Shown piece after piece: positions 1-8,763 of a DNA stretch of 64,000 bases (position 1 is the first letter of the stretch; every line of letters begins with the position of its first letter). The DNA is from Chloroflexota bacterium. GTDB taxonomy: Bacteria > Chloroflexota > Dehalococcoidia > UBA1151 > TMED-70. Position numbers and translations under genes: made by a program. Below the pieces are notes generated by a model that worked only from the letters and a program-made list of their open reading frames with translations, was not told the DNA's origin and made no database searches. The stretch covers positions 98,766 to 162,765 of the forward strand of contig PBLU01000003.1 of the NCBI GenBank assembly GCA_002721875.1. Direction: 5' to 3'.

Positions 1-801
1 CACGCAGCAAGCGCTGAAAAACTATCTCAATATGTTGATAGTGGTATTCCTTCAATTGATATATCAGCCGATTTTAGACTAAAGGATCTCGATACATATG
101 AAGAGTGGTATGATATCAAGCATCCAAAGCCAGAATTAATTTCTCAAGCAACCTATGGATTACCAGAACTACATAGAAACGAAATCAAAAATAGTAAATT
201 AGTAGCCAATCCAGGATGTTTTCCTACAGGCGGAATACTATCTATGGCTCCAGCAGTACAAAATGATTTAGTGGAAGAATTAATTATAGTAGATTCAAAA
301 ACTGGAATTTCTGGTGCAGGAAGAACAGCTAAAGAAGCTTTTGGGTTTTCAGAACTAAATGATAATTGCGCCGCTTATGGAACTAAGGGGCACAGGCATC
401 AACCTGAAATAGCTCAAGAACTTAATTTCTTAGGTGAAAATAAAGTAAAAGTTTTATTCACACCTCATTTAGTATCTATGACAAGAGGGATTTTAGGCAC
501 TAATTATGGATCTTTGAAAAAAGATTTAGGTGAAAATGAAGTAGTTGAGCTATATAAAGAATTTTACAAAAACGAACCATTCATTAAAATAGTAAGTGCA
601 CCTCCTGCAACAAAGCATACTTGGGGTTCTAATTTTGTTTATTTGTATCCTTATGTTAGAAAGGATACTAACACTTTGGTAGTAATTAGTGCTCTAGATA
701 ATTTGGTTAAGGGTTCAGCAGGAGCCGCAATTCAAAACATGAATCTAATGCAAGGTTTTGAAGAAACTTTGGGAATAGGTGCCTTACCTGTTTACCCATA
801 A
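1..801 (+). CDS. argC: N-acetyl-gamma-glutamyl-phosphate reductase (5' truncated)
   Basis: This is the last 266 residues of ArgC; the reading frame is open from base 1 and the start lies outside the window. ArgC reduces N-acetylglutamyl phosphate to the semialdehyde with NADPH in arginine biosynthesis. Visible family signatures are SADFRL, the catalytic-cysteine motif NPGCFPT (Cys codon at 217-219), HRHQPEI with its conserved histidines, and FTPHLVSMTRGI. The missing N-terminal part would hold the NADP-binding Rossmann motif. The stop lies only 5 bases before the tRNA-Glu gene, so the two may be co-transcribed. No other arg gene is visible here. Confidence 0.96.
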   Translation, partial: HAASAEKLSQYVDSGIPSIDISADFRLKDLDTYEEWYDIKHPKPELISQATYGLPELHRNEIKNSKLVANPGCFPTGGILSMAPAVQNDLVEELIIVDSKTGISGAGRTAKEAFGFSELNDNCAAYGTKGHRHQPEIAQELNFLGENKVKVLFTPHLVSMTRGILGTNYGSLKKDLGENEVVELYKEFYKNEPFIKIVSAPPATKHTWGSNFVYLYPYVRKDTNTLVVISALDNLVKGSAGAAIQNMNLMQGFEETLGIGALPVYP

Positions 802-806
802 CATAT

Positions 807-883
807 GCCCCGTTGGTGTAGTGGCCTAACACGCCTGCCTTTCACGCAGGAGATCACCGGTTCAAATCCGGTACGGGGTACCA
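807..883 (+). tRNA. trnE: tRNA-Glu (anticodon UUC)
   Basis: A full cloverleaf can be folded. The acceptor strand 807-813 pairs with 873-879, with a G-U pair at the end. The anticodon stem is CCTGC (834-838) with GCAGG (846-850), and the 7-base loop CTTTCAC holds anticodon TTC at 841-843. The T arm has the TTCAAAT loop. Discriminator base A880 is followed by CCA at 881-883, so the CCA end is encoded in the genome. The gene sits 5 bases after the argC stop and 5 bases before the stop of the convergent helicase gene. Confidence 0.97.
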
Positions 884-888
884 AAATA

Positions 889-2091
889 TCATTTTCTGGA
901 TTTTTGATAATATTTTCTTGATTTAGAATTTCTTTTTCTGTTCCTGTTTCTTTTCTTAAATTCTTTTTGACCTACTTTTTTATTATCTGGAACTTGCTCA
1001 GGATTCTTTAATTCTTCCATTAGATTTTCTATAGATTTCCACATTCTTTTATCATTAGGAGTAATAAAGCTTACAGCTTCTCCCACTGAGCCTGCTCTAG
1101 CTGTTCTTCCAATTCTATGTATGAAATCTTCAGGAACTTGTGGTAAATCATAATTTATTACATGTTCTATATGAGGTACATCTAGGCCTCTTGAAGCAAT
1201 ATCTGTAGCGATTAATATTCTAAATTTATCATCTCTAAAATCTTTCAATATTCTACTTCTTTTATTTTGCCTAAGATCTCCATGAAGTGCTGAGCTTTTA
1301 ACAGTATCTTTCATAAGACGTTTTTTCAATTTTTCTGTTGAATATTTTGTTCTTACAAATATAAGTATTGAACCTTTTCTAAGTGCTATTTCATCAACTA
1401 ATTGATTATATTTGAGCTCAGTTTTAGTATTTAGTATTTTTTGTTTTATCTGAGTTTTTATTACGTTATTTTCTTTTACGTCTGCTCTTTTAGGATTATT
1501 TAAATATTTTGAAGATAATTTAATTATTTCTTTTGGAAGAGTCGCTGAAAATAATAATGTTTGTCTTTTGGAAGGCAAAAATCTAATGATCTTTTCTACT
1601 TGATCTTCAAAGCCCATATCAAGCATTCTGTCAGCTTCATCAAGAACAAAGAAATTAAAATACTTAAGGTTTAGAGTTCTTTTTTCTAGATGGTCATTTA
1701 TTCTTCCTGGAGTTCCTACTATAATTTTAGGCCTTTTCTTAAGTTGTTTAAGCTGATTATTGATACTGGCTCCGCCAACAATTAATGCTGTTTCTATTTT
1801 ACTCTTATAGCCAACAAGAGATTTCGAAACATCAGTAACTTGTTGAGCTAATTCTCTAGTTGGAGTTAATATTAATCCTGAAATATTTCCTAATGTAGAA
1901 ATATGATGAATTAGAGGTATAAGATACGCTGCTGTTTTCCCTGAACCAGTCTCAGCACTGGCAAGAATATCATGACGCTTCAAGGCAATAGGAATAGTTT
2001 TAGATTGAATCTCAGTGGGATTTTTAAAACCTAAAGTTTTTAATGATTTGTTTAGATTATCAGATAAATTATATTCGTAAAAAGACTGCAT
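889..2091 (-). CDS. DEAD-box ATP-dependent RNA helicase
   Basis: A 400-residue RhlE/CshA-like helicase that would unwind RNA duplexes in ribosome assembly or mRNA decay. Motifs appear in order: Q motif (GFKNPTEIQ, about 21-29), Walker A AETGSGKT (46-53), PTRELAQQ (77-84), TPGR (127-130), DEAD (151-154), SAT (182-184), ATDIASRGLD (295-304) and HRIGRTAR (325-332). The last 30 residues are a strongly basic Lys/Arg/Asn tail, the kind that gives such helicases nonspecific RNA binding. The start is the ATG at 2089-2091; there is no good ribosome binding site, but a short inverted repeat lies just upstream. Which DEAD-box subfamily it belongs to cannot be settled by eye. Confidence 0.95.
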   Translation of the reverse strand: MQSFYEYNLSDNLNKSLKTLGFKNPTEIQSKTIPIALKRHDILASAETGSGKTAAYLIPLIHHISTLGNISGLILTPTRELAQQVTDVSKSLVGYKSKIETALIVGGASINNQLKQLKKRPKIIVGTPGRINDHLEKRTLNLKYFNFFVLDEADRMLDMGFEDQVEKIIRFLPSKRQTLLFSATLPKEIIKLSSKYLNNPKRADVKENNVIKTQIKQKILNTKTELKYNQLVDEIALRKGSILIFVRTKYSTEKLKKRLMKDTVKSSALHGDLRQNKRSRILKDFRDDKFRILIATDIASRGLDVPHIEHVINYDLPQVPEDFIHRIGRTARAGSVGEAVSFITPNDKRMWKSIENLMEELKNPEQVPDNKKVGQKEFKKRNRNRKRNSKSRKYYQKSRK

Positions 2092-2096
2092 AAATT

Positions 2097-2118
2097 GTTG
2101 GTAAAAAGTATCACCAAC
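2097..2118 (-). promoter_or_regulatory. Small inverted repeat in the helicase leader
   Basis: On the minus strand GTTGGT and ACCAAC (6 bp stem, 10-base loop) lie 5 bases upstream of the helicase start codon. In the mRNA this would be a hairpin covering the place where a Shine-Dalgarno sequence should be. RNA helicase mRNAs are often controlled through leader structure, but a functional role here is inference only. Confidence 0.3.
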
Positions 2119-2128
2119 TTCAATTCTA

Positions 2129-2164
2129 TACTCTTATCGATCTATTGACTGATTGATAAGAGTA
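2129..2164. promoter_or_regulatory. 14-bp inverted repeat between helicase and aldolase genes
   Basis: Positions 2129-2142 pair with 2151-2164 around an 8-base loop; the outer ten pairs are perfect (TACTCTTATC with GATAAGAGTA) and one inner pair is G-T. It lies in the 109-base gap between two minus-strand genes. It could be a terminator for the aldolase transcript, but no T-run follows on the minus strand. A TATAGA box adjoins it on the minus strand, so it could instead be an operator at a helicase promoter. Confidence 0.4.
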
Positions 2165-2200
2165 CAGGTTTATACATTTATGTATTCTTAATCTTAAGGA

Positions 2201-2980
2201 TTATTTTCGATTGATAGAACTTAATCCGTTATTTATTCCTTTATTTGCCCAAGTTCCCCATGGCATTGTAAAGAATTTATAGCCTTTTTCAACGAAGAAA
2301 TTAGGATCCATAGTTGGAGGGATAAAATACATACCAGGAACAACACCATGTTTCTTACAAGCTTCAGCAATAATATCTAATCCTTTTTCTTCATATACAC
2401 TACCTTCAAAATCTAAAGAAACACCAAGTTCTATAGAAAGATCGGAAGGTCCAATTAATAAAACATCTACACCATCGACTGATAAAATTTCATCAATATT
2501 ATCAATAGCTTGTTGAGTTTCTATCATTGGAGCAATTACAACCTCATCGTTATACATATCAAGATATTCTCGATATCTTTCTTTTGTTGTATACTCTGCA
2601 ATATCTATACCCCAATCTCCTCTAATTCCTGCGTTACTTCTATCCCCTAAAGGAGCATATTTGCATGCTCTTACCATAGCTTCTGCTTCTTCTTTGGTGT
2701 TTACCATAGGAACAACTATTCCTCTTGCCCCTGCGTCTAATGCAAAACAGATTAAGTCTGGTTGATTTGCACTAACTCTAACCATTGGGGCAGCATTTTT
2801 ACCTGCCATAGATGCAATAGCAGGGATAAATTCTTTTACCATATATGGTGAATGTTGTGTATCAAAAAGAATGAAGTCTAAATCGGTATCAGCCAACATA
2901 CTCATATTCTCAACCCATGGAGATCCAGCTGTCCCAACAACTGTTTTTCCAGCTCTTAAGTTCTCTTTTATTTTATTCAT
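2201..2980 (-). CDS. HpcH/HpaI-family class II aldolase (2-keto-3-deoxy acid aldolase)
   Basis: A 259-residue (beta/alpha)8 aldolase that would cleave a 2-keto-3-deoxy sugar acid, or a related 4-hydroxy-2-oxo acid, to pyruvate and an aldehyde. Residues match the characterised HpaI/RhmA enzymes: His43 in FDTQHSPY, Arg68, metal ligand Glu154 in MIETQ, and Asp180 in GPSDLS; GARGIVVPMVNT is typical. The start is ATG with GAAGGG upstream. The gene upstream on the same strand encodes a rhamnonate-dehydratase-like protein. Together they look like the dehydratase/aldolase pair of non-phosphorylative deoxysugar oxidation, so a 2-keto-3-deoxy-rhamnonate or fuconate is a reasonable but unproven substrate. 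Confidence 0.88.
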   Translation of the reverse strand: MNKIKENLRAGKTVVGTAGSPWVENMSMLADTDLDFILFDTQHSPYMVKEFIPAIASMAGKNAAPMVRVSANQPDLICFALDAGARGIVVPMVNTKEEAEAMVRACKYAPLGDRSNAGIRGDWGIDIAEYTTKERYREYLDMYNDEVVIAPMIETQQAIDNIDEILSVDGVDVLLIGPSDLSIELGVSLDFEGSVYEEKGLDIIAEACKKHGVVPGMYFIPPTMDPNFFVEKGYKFFTMPWGTWANKGINNGLSSINRK

Positions 2981-3056
2981 ATTTTTAACCCTTCATAATT
3001 ATTTTTAAATAAATAAGTTAGTTAAGAAAGATATCATAATTTTTTAAAATTTATTT

Positions 3057-4247
3057 TTATACTGCTCTATCTCTTAACCACTCTTCTGTTATTTCTAATC
3101 CAAAGCCAGGAGCATCAGAAGGAATTATATATCCATCTTTTATAACAGGTGTTCCAGGTAACAAAACCATCTCTTCTAAAGGTACCCCTGGAGGAGCAAC
3201 TCCTTCAGATCTTTCAGCCCATGGAACAGCTGGCATAGAAAATGCAAGATGTTGCCCATAAGGATAATTTGTACTTGCATGAGGAATAACGGATAATCCA
3301 TGAGCTTCTGCTATATGACATATCTTTATTCCTGCTGTTATTCCTCCAACCCAATTAAGATCTGGCTGAAATATATCTACTATTCCCTTGCTTGCAGCAA
3401 ATGCAAAAGGATAAATAGAATACCAATGTTCACCAGTAGCAAGAGTTTGCCAAGGAATTCTATTTCTTAAGTTTTGATAGCCATCAAGATTTTCAGGGTT
3501 CAAATAGTCCTCTAACCACTTAATTCTATAAGGCCTTAATGCCTCTGCAAGCCTAACTGCATATTCATTATTTAAGGACATCCATGCATCAACTGCTATC
3601 TCAATATCGTCTCCAACTTGTTCTCTTGTAGAAGCAACTAATGCTTCTGCCCTATTAATTCCCTCAAGATTACTTTCTGGTCCCTCCCTTAAGAACAATT
3701 TAACTGCCTTAAATCCTAATTCTAAAAACCAGTCAATACTATTTTTTGTTCCATAACTAAATTCCGTATTACTTGCATAACAAAATATCTTTTCTTTTTG
3801 TGGGCCTCCAATGATTTCATAAACGGGCCTTTGTAAAACCTTTCCCTTAAGATCCCAAATTGCATTATCAACTGCACTAATAGCAAAACTTGATAACCCA
3901 GATGTTCCATAGGGAATAGTTGATTGTTGCATTATGTCCCACAACATTTCAGTAGACATACAATCTTTTCCAACAAGAATTTTTGCAAGGTGATCATTGA
4001 TTATTGATTCAGTTACTCCTGAATAAAGAGTAAAACCAAATCCCCAGGTTCCATCTTCACCTTTTACAATACAAGCTGTTCTTTTCCATCCTGCACTCCA
4101 TTCAGATCTAGGAATACCAGGATATCTGTTCATTGGACTTACCATTCCTCTAGTATCATAGGGGTCTTTTGACTTAGGTACTCGAGGTTTAGTTTTTATA
4201 TTAGGCTTTAAGTCTATGGCAAAGGCTTCAATTGATTTAATTTTCAT
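3057..4247 (-). CDS. Enolase-superfamily dehydratase, L-rhamnonate dehydratase-like
   Basis: A 396-residue mandelate-racemase-type protein: N-terminal capping domain to about 130, then a (beta/alpha)7beta barrel. Magnesium ligands are Asp220 (AVDAWMS), Glu246 (WLEDY) and Glu273 (TGEHW). Likely acid/base residues are Lys183 in KAVKLF and His323 in IPHAS. DAWMS, followed later by PDLNWVGGIT and by PHAS, resembles RhamD, which dehydrates L-rhamnonate to 2-keto-3-deoxy-rhamnonate. The neighbouring aldolase 76 bases downstream would then cleave the product. A related 6-deoxy acid such as fuconate is an equally possible substrate. Confidence 0.88.
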   Translation of the reverse strand: MKIKSIEAFAIDLKPNIKTKPRVPKSKDPYDTRGMVSPMNRYPGIPRSEWSAGWKRTACIVKGEDGTWGFGFTLYSGVTESIINDHLAKILVGKDCMSTEMLWDIMQQSTIPYGTSGLSSFAISAVDNAIWDLKGKVLQRPVYEIIGGPQKEKIFCYASNTEFSYGTKNSIDWFLELGFKAVKLFLREGPESNLEGINRAEALVASTREQVGDDIEIAVDAWMSLNNEYAVRLAEALRPYRIKWLEDYLNPENLDGYQNLRNRIPWQTLATGEHWYSIYPFAFAASKGIVDIFQPDLNWVGGITAGIKICHIAEAHGLSVIPHASTNYPYGQHLAFSMPAVPWAERSEGVAPPGVPLEEMVLLPGTPVIKDGYIIPSDAPGFGLEITEEWLRDRAV

Positions 4248-4344
4248 GATTATGCCCCATTTGAGTATAGTTTACTATTGGTTATTTATATAACATTTGA
4301 AAATTATCATATCCAATATAAAAAAGGTTTGTACAGAGGAAAAT

Positions 4345-5463
4345 ATGAAAATTAAAGACTTAAGAGTTTCAAAAACCAAATTAATAGATTATTTGGGCGA
4401 TGTAGAGCCAGCTTGGAGTCCAGGTAGTACTGTTAAATCAACAATTGGTGGCACCGAATTCACTGAGATTGAATTAGAAAATGGTGACATTGGAATTGGA
4501 CCTGGATGTGATAAAAGTATTTTAAGTAGTGCAAAAGAATATTTAGTGGGAAAAAATCCAGTAGATGTAATTGACCACTTTAAGTACCTAATCTATCAAT
4601 GTAGAAATATTCCTTATAACGGACTAGCTGGTATAGACATAGCCCTATGGGATTTAAAGGGCAAAATAGAGAATAAATCTATTTCAAATATTCTAGGAAG
4701 AAAAAAAGATTATCTTATTCCCTATTCAAGCTTTGTTATTTTATCAGAACCAGATGAAAGAGCTGAAATGGCAAAATCTATTCAACAAGAGGGATGGAAG
4801 GTTATAAAAGTTAGGCTTCATCATGATGAAGCAGATAAAGATATAGAGACAATTGAAAAAATAGTTGAGAAGACTTCAGGTGAAATTGAAATTCTAGTAG
4901 ATGCTAACCAGGCACAATCGAGCTACCCTTGGCAACCAGGTGTTATTTGGGATTTTGATAGAGCAAAAAAAATGAACGAAGCTATGAGTGATTTAGGTTG
5001 CTACTGGTTAGAAGAACCTAGACCTAGATTTAACTACGAAGAATTATCAGAATTAGTTGCAATGAATAAAACAAAAATTGCTGGAGGAGAAAATAATACA
5101 GTTGTTGCTGACTTTTATCACATGGTAGAAAAAAACACATATGATGTATTACAACCAGAATCTATGGTTCTAGGCGGCATAACCCCATTAATAGAAATTG
5201 GAGAGTTATCTCTAACATCAAATAAAGAAATTGTTCCACATCATGGAGGCGGAGATATAGGAGTTGTCGCTCATATGCACTTACTATCAAGTTGGGAGAA
5301 TGCTCCCTTTTGTGAAATGCTAAACGACCCTCCGCTTAGTAGCTACAAGAATAAATTTTATATTTTTAATGAAAAATTAGACGTTATAGACGGAAAGATT
5401 GAGGTCCCTGATAAGCCTGGATTAGGTGTGACAATCAAAGAAGATCTAATCCTAAGAGAATGA
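4345..5463 (+). CDS. Enolase-superfamily (mandelate racemase/muconate lactonizing type) enzyme
   Basis: A 372-residue protein starting at ATG 4345, where GAGGA (4336-4340) gives a ribosome binding site; the in-frame ATG at 4297 has none. Capping-domain sequence is followed by a barrel with Lys155 in VIKVR, Asp186 (VDANQA), Glu223 or Glu224 (LEEP), Glu249 (GGEN) and His299/His300 (VPHHGG). These fit a carboxylate-binding dehydratase or epimerase of the MR subgroup. It is the first gene of an apparent operon with an MFS carrier (ATGA overlap) and an alcohol dehydrogenase, and is transcribed divergently from the rhamnonate-dehydratase-like gene. The substrate is unknown, probably a sugar acid. 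Confidence 0.85.
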   Translation: MKIKDLRVSKTKLIDYLGDVEPAWSPGSTVKSTIGGTEFTEIELENGDIGIGPGCDKSILSSAKEYLVGKNPVDVIDHFKYLIYQCRNIPYNGLAGIDIALWDLKGKIENKSISNILGRKKDYLIPYSSFVILSEPDERAEMAKSIQQEGWKVIKVRLHHDEADKDIETIEKIVEKTSGEIEILVDANQAQSSYPWQPGVIWDFDRAKKMNEAMSDLGCYWLEEPRPRFNYEELSELVAMNKTKIAGGENNTVVADFYHMVEKNTYDVLQPESMVLGGITPLIEIGELSLTSNKEIVPHHGGGDIGVVAHMHLLSSWENAPFCEMLNDPPLSSYKNKFYIFNEKLDVIDGKIEVPDKPGLGVTIKEDLILRE

Positions 5464-6668
5464 GTCTATCGATACTCAAACCACAGTATAGAAGATGGTA
5501 TATTGCAACCACAACATTTCTATCAGTAGGTACTTCAATAGGTTTGATTCAATATGCTTTTCAAGCATTTGTTATTCCTCTAGAAGAAGAATTTGGATGG
5601 TCAAGAACAGAAATAAATTTATCTCTTTCTCTAGGAATAGCTAGTTCTTTTATTGCTCCTTTTGCAGGTAGATTTTTGGATAGATTTGGATCTATGAAAA
5701 TCATGGCTTATTCTCTACTAATAATCAGCATTGGATTCTTTATAAGAGGTTCAATGAACGAATTATGGCAACTTTATTTATCTAGTATTTTGCTTTATGT
5801 CGGGATACCTGGTGCAACTCAACTTCCGCTTGGAAAACTAATGGGACTTTGGTTCCCTAAAATTCGAGGTAGAATGATTGGATTTACTATGGCTGGAAAT
5901 AATTTTTCAGCGGTTATTTCTGTTCCAATAGCAACTTTCCTAATTCTTTCTTCAGGATGGCGATCTGCCTTTTATGTTCTAGGAGCTTCAACCTTTATAG
6001 TCTTAATTCTTGTAATAATATTTATAAGAGATGATAAAAATTTAGATTTTTCTGATAAATCTTCGAGTAAATATAAATCTGTAAATAATAAATCTGATTT
6101 TGAATTATCAGAAGCTATGAAAACAAATGCTTTTTGGTTTTTAGCTATTGGATTAACATTACAACAATTTGCTAGAACAACCGTAGTTATTCAATTAGTG
6201 CCACATTTTGTTTCACAAGGAATAAGTACAACATTAGCATCATCTATGATGTCTGCTTTTGGAATTTTTGCTGTTCTAAGTAAGCTTATAAGTGGTTATT
6301 TAAGTGACTATATACCTTCTAGATTTATTTTTATAATTGTTGTAATTTTCCAAATGATAGGTATTCAATTTGTTCTTTCTAATAATGAAATCTTATTGTG
6401 GATTGGATCTTCATTTATGGGTTTTGGAATAGGTGCCATGGGAGTACTAGGCCCTGCTGTTACAACAGAATTATTTGGTCTAAAGAGATACTCCTCTATA
6501 TTTGGTGCTCTAAATTTTCCTATTGCAATACCTATTATTATAGGGCCAATTTTTTCAGGAATTATTTTTGATAAATATCAATCTTATAATATTGCATTCA
6601 ATATAGTAGAATTACTCTTAGTTATTGCAATTTTAAGTTTTATTTTCGTGAAAATAAAAGAAAAATAA
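5460..6668 (+). CDS. MFS transporter, probably a carboxylate or sugar-acid importer
   Basis: A 402-residue inner-membrane protein with about 12 hydrophobic helices and a hydrophilic central loop near 195-215. The motif GRFLDRFGS after helix 2 is the MFS loop 2-3 signature, and EEFGWSRTEI near the start of the mature chain is typical of monocarboxylate/oxalate-type MFS carriers. It overlaps the preceding dehydratase gene by ATGA, implying coupled translation, so it likely imports that enzyme's substrate. The direction and solute are inferred. Confidence 0.9.
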   Translation: MSLSILKPQYRRWYIATTTFLSVGTSIGLIQYAFQAFVIPLEEEFGWSRTEINLSLSLGIASSFIAPFAGRFLDRFGSMKIMAYSLLIISIGFFIRGSMNELWQLYLSSILLYVGIPGATQLPLGKLMGLWFPKIRGRMIGFTMAGNNFSAVISVPIATFLILSSGWRSAFYVLGASTFIVLILVIIFIRDDKNLDFSDKSSSKYKSVNNKSDFELSEAMKTNAFWFLAIGLTLQQFARTTVVIQLVPHFVSQGISTTLASSMMSAFGIFAVLSKLISGYLSDYIPSRFIFIIVVIFQMIGIQFVLSNNEILLWIGSSFMGFGIGAMGVLGPAVTTELFGLKRYSSIFGALNFPIAIPIIIGPIFSGIIFDKYQSYNIAFNIVELLLVIAILSFIFVKIKEK

Positions 6669-6678
6669 GGAAGTACTA

Positions 6679-7782
6679 ATGGTAAAAGCTGCAGTTTTAT
6701 ACGAAGCAAATAAGCCTATGCTTATCAAAGATCTAAATCAAGAATCTCCTAAAAGTAATGAAGTAAAAGTTAAGATGTTGGCTGCAGGAGTTTGTGCATC
6801 TGATCACCATATTATGAAAGGGGAAACAGCTTTTCCTATGCCTATAGTAGTTGGTCACGAAGGAGCAGGAATAGTTGAAGATATAGGAGAAAATGTTCAA
6901 TCTGTCACCAAAGGAGATAGATGTATTTTATCTTTTGTTGCTAGTTGTGGCTCTTGTGTGTCATGCAGAACAGGCTTAGGTAATTTATGTGACACAAATA
7001 GGCTAACTGGTACGAAACAATATGATGGAACCTTCAGACTAACTGATGAAGATAATAATGATATTCATCAAATGGCAAAATTAGGTGTCTTTGCAGAAGA
7101 AATAATTATTCCTGAAAATGCATGTTATAAAATTGATGATGATGTACCAATAGAGGTTGCATGCTTAATAGGTTGTTCTGTAACAACAGGTGTTGGTGGA
7201 GTAATAAATCAAAAAGATATTTTCCCTGGAGCTACTATTGCAGTTTTTGGAACAGGAGGAGTAGGACTTAATAGTATCTTAGGTGGAAGTTTGATGAATT
7301 CCTCGAAAATTATAGCTGTTGATATTTTGGATAGCAAACTAGAGTTTAGCTATAAATTTGGCGCTACTCATACTATAAATTCAAAAAATGAAAATGCTGT
7401 TGATAAAATTTTAGAACTAACTAATGGTCAAGGAGTAGATTTTGGATTTGATGCATTTGGAAGCCCTATTACAACTGAACAAATGATGGGATCATTAAAA
7501 AAAGGAGGAACTGGAGTTCTTATTGGATTAGCTCCTATTGGAGCGAAGGCAAATATTGATCTAGTAGACTTGGTAAGGGATCATAAAACTTTATTAGGAT
7601 CATATTATGGCTCTGTATCCCCTCATGTTACCTTTGAAAGAATAATTGATTTTTACAGATCAGGAAAAATTGACATAAATTCAGTTATAGAAAGAAAATA
7701 TCCCCTTGAAAAAATCAATGAAGCTTATGAAGACTTAGAATCTGGAAAAGATGGAAGAGGAATTATTGATTTTACTATCTAA
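6679..7782 (+). CDS. Zinc-dependent alcohol dehydrogenase (MDR family)
   Basis: A 367-residue medium-chain dehydrogenase. The catalytic-zinc region has GVCASDHH and GHEGAGIV; the structural-zinc lobe is complete (CGSCVSCRTGLGNLC); the NAD-binding motif is GTGGVG. An AAGGAAG ribosome binding site precedes the ATG. It is the third gene of the dehydratase-MFS-dehydrogenase operon, 10 bases after the MFS gene. It may oxidise a sugar or alcohol intermediate, or reduce the aldehyde released by an aldolase. It ends in a 4-base stop overlap with the convergent exchanger gene. Confidence 0.92.
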   Translation: MVKAAVLYEANKPMLIKDLNQESPKSNEVKVKMLAAGVCASDHHIMKGETAFPMPIVVGHEGAGIVEDIGENVQSVTKGDRCILSFVASCGSCVSCRTGLGNLCDTNRLTGTKQYDGTFRLTDEDNNDIHQMAKLGVFAEEIIIPENACYKIDDDVPIEVACLIGCSVTTGVGGVINQKDIFPGATIAVFGTGGVGLNSILGGSLMNSSKIIAVDILDSKLEFSYKFGATHTINSKNENAVDKILELTNGQGVDFGFDAFGSPITTEQMMGSLKKGGTGVLIGLAPIGAKANIDLVDLVRDHKTLLGSYYGSVSPHVTFERIIDFYRSGKIDINSVIERKYPLEKINEAYEDLESGKDGRGIIDFTI

Positions 7783-8756
7783 GTAGTTATTAGCATTATT
7801 CCAATTGCATAAACCAAAACTATAGAAAAAAGTGTAGAGTTTATTATTATACCCTTAGCTCTTGATTTGAGGAAAACTGCAAGACCTGCTAAAGAAATAA
7901 GTAATAATCCAGTGATAGTAGCTATGATGTGAGAATTTTCAAACTGTTGCACAATATTTCCTGAATAGAATATATCTGTATAGAAAATTATAGTTACATT
8001 AAATACACAACTGCCAAATAATCCAGCAACGCCTAGATCCGCAGCCTTTAGTCTAACTGAGGCGATAAAAGATGATGCTTCAGGCATTGATGTAACTAGT
8101 GAAGAAACAATTATTCCAAGTGTACTTGAGGCAACTCCTGTTTCATGAGATATGTTATCTACACTATAAGCCAGGAAATATCCTGAGAATATAACTCCAA
8201 TTGAAATCAAAATAAAGTAAGTCCAAGCTTTCATAGTAGAAATTCCAGAATCATCTTCTTCATCTTCTTCTTGCGGTTTCAAACTGTAAGTAACCCTTAA
8301 TCCTATTACATAAAAGACAATAATTATAAGTGAGGATAATCCAATATTGAAAAATGAGTAAGAAAAGTTAATAAATGCAACAATAAGAACAATTATAGTC
8401 ATAAAAATTGATAAAGATGCCAAGTAAATTTGACTGCTAGAAATTTGATCAATAACCGTTTTACCACCAAAAAATAGAGCTACTGCACCGAATATTAGCA
8501 TATTTACCATATTTGATCCTAAAATATCTCCTAAGGCAAGTGCCGGATTTGGTGGATCAAGTAATACAGCAGAAATATTAGCAGAAAGTTCAGGTAAAGA
8601 AGTAGCCAAAGCTACAAGTATACTTCCAACGAATAATCTTCCTAATCCAGTAATAGAAGCCAATACATCGCCATATTTCGCTAAATATGATCCAAATACT
8701 ACCGTAGCTAAGGCACTAAAAAGAAAAATTATTATATTCAGAGTTAAGATATCTAT
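7779..8756 (-). CDS. Sodium/calcium exchanger family (CaCA, YrbG-like) protein
   Basis: An integral-membrane cation antiporter with the two alpha repeats of the CaCA family: VALATSLPELSAN near the N-terminus and SSLVTSMPEASSF in the second half, joined by an acidic loop (PQEEDEEDDSG). The first canonical start codon in frame is TTG 8663, but beginning there removes the first membrane helix. The open frame continues upstream through a clear helix rich in Ile/Leu/Phe. Only ATA/ATC codons (8754-8759), preceded by GGTGAG, are available as starts, so the true start is uncertain and I give 8756. It probably forms an operon with the small membrane protein immediately upstream. Confidence 0.82.
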   Translation of the reverse strand: MDILTLNIIIFLFSALATVVFGSYLAKYGDVLASITGLGRLFVGSILVALATSLPELSANISAVLLDPPNPALALGDILGSNMVNMLIFGAVALFFGGKTVIDQISSSQIYLASLSIFMTIIVLIVAFINFSYSFFNIGLSSLIIIVFYVIGLRVTYSLKPQEEDEEDDSGISTMKAWTYFILISIGVIFSGYFLAYSVDNISHETGVASSTLGIIVSSLVTSMPEASSFIASVRLKAADLGVAGLFGSCVFNVTIIFYTDIFYSGNIVQQFENSHIIATITGLLLISLAGLAVFLKSRAKGIIINSTLFSIVLVYAIGIMLITT

Positions 8757-8763
8757 GATTTGC

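Noticed and set aside
4297..4344. An upstream ATG extending the second dehydratase by 16 residues
   Set aside because: No ribosome binding site there, whereas ATG 4345 has GAGGA; the extra residues do not match the family's N-terminus.
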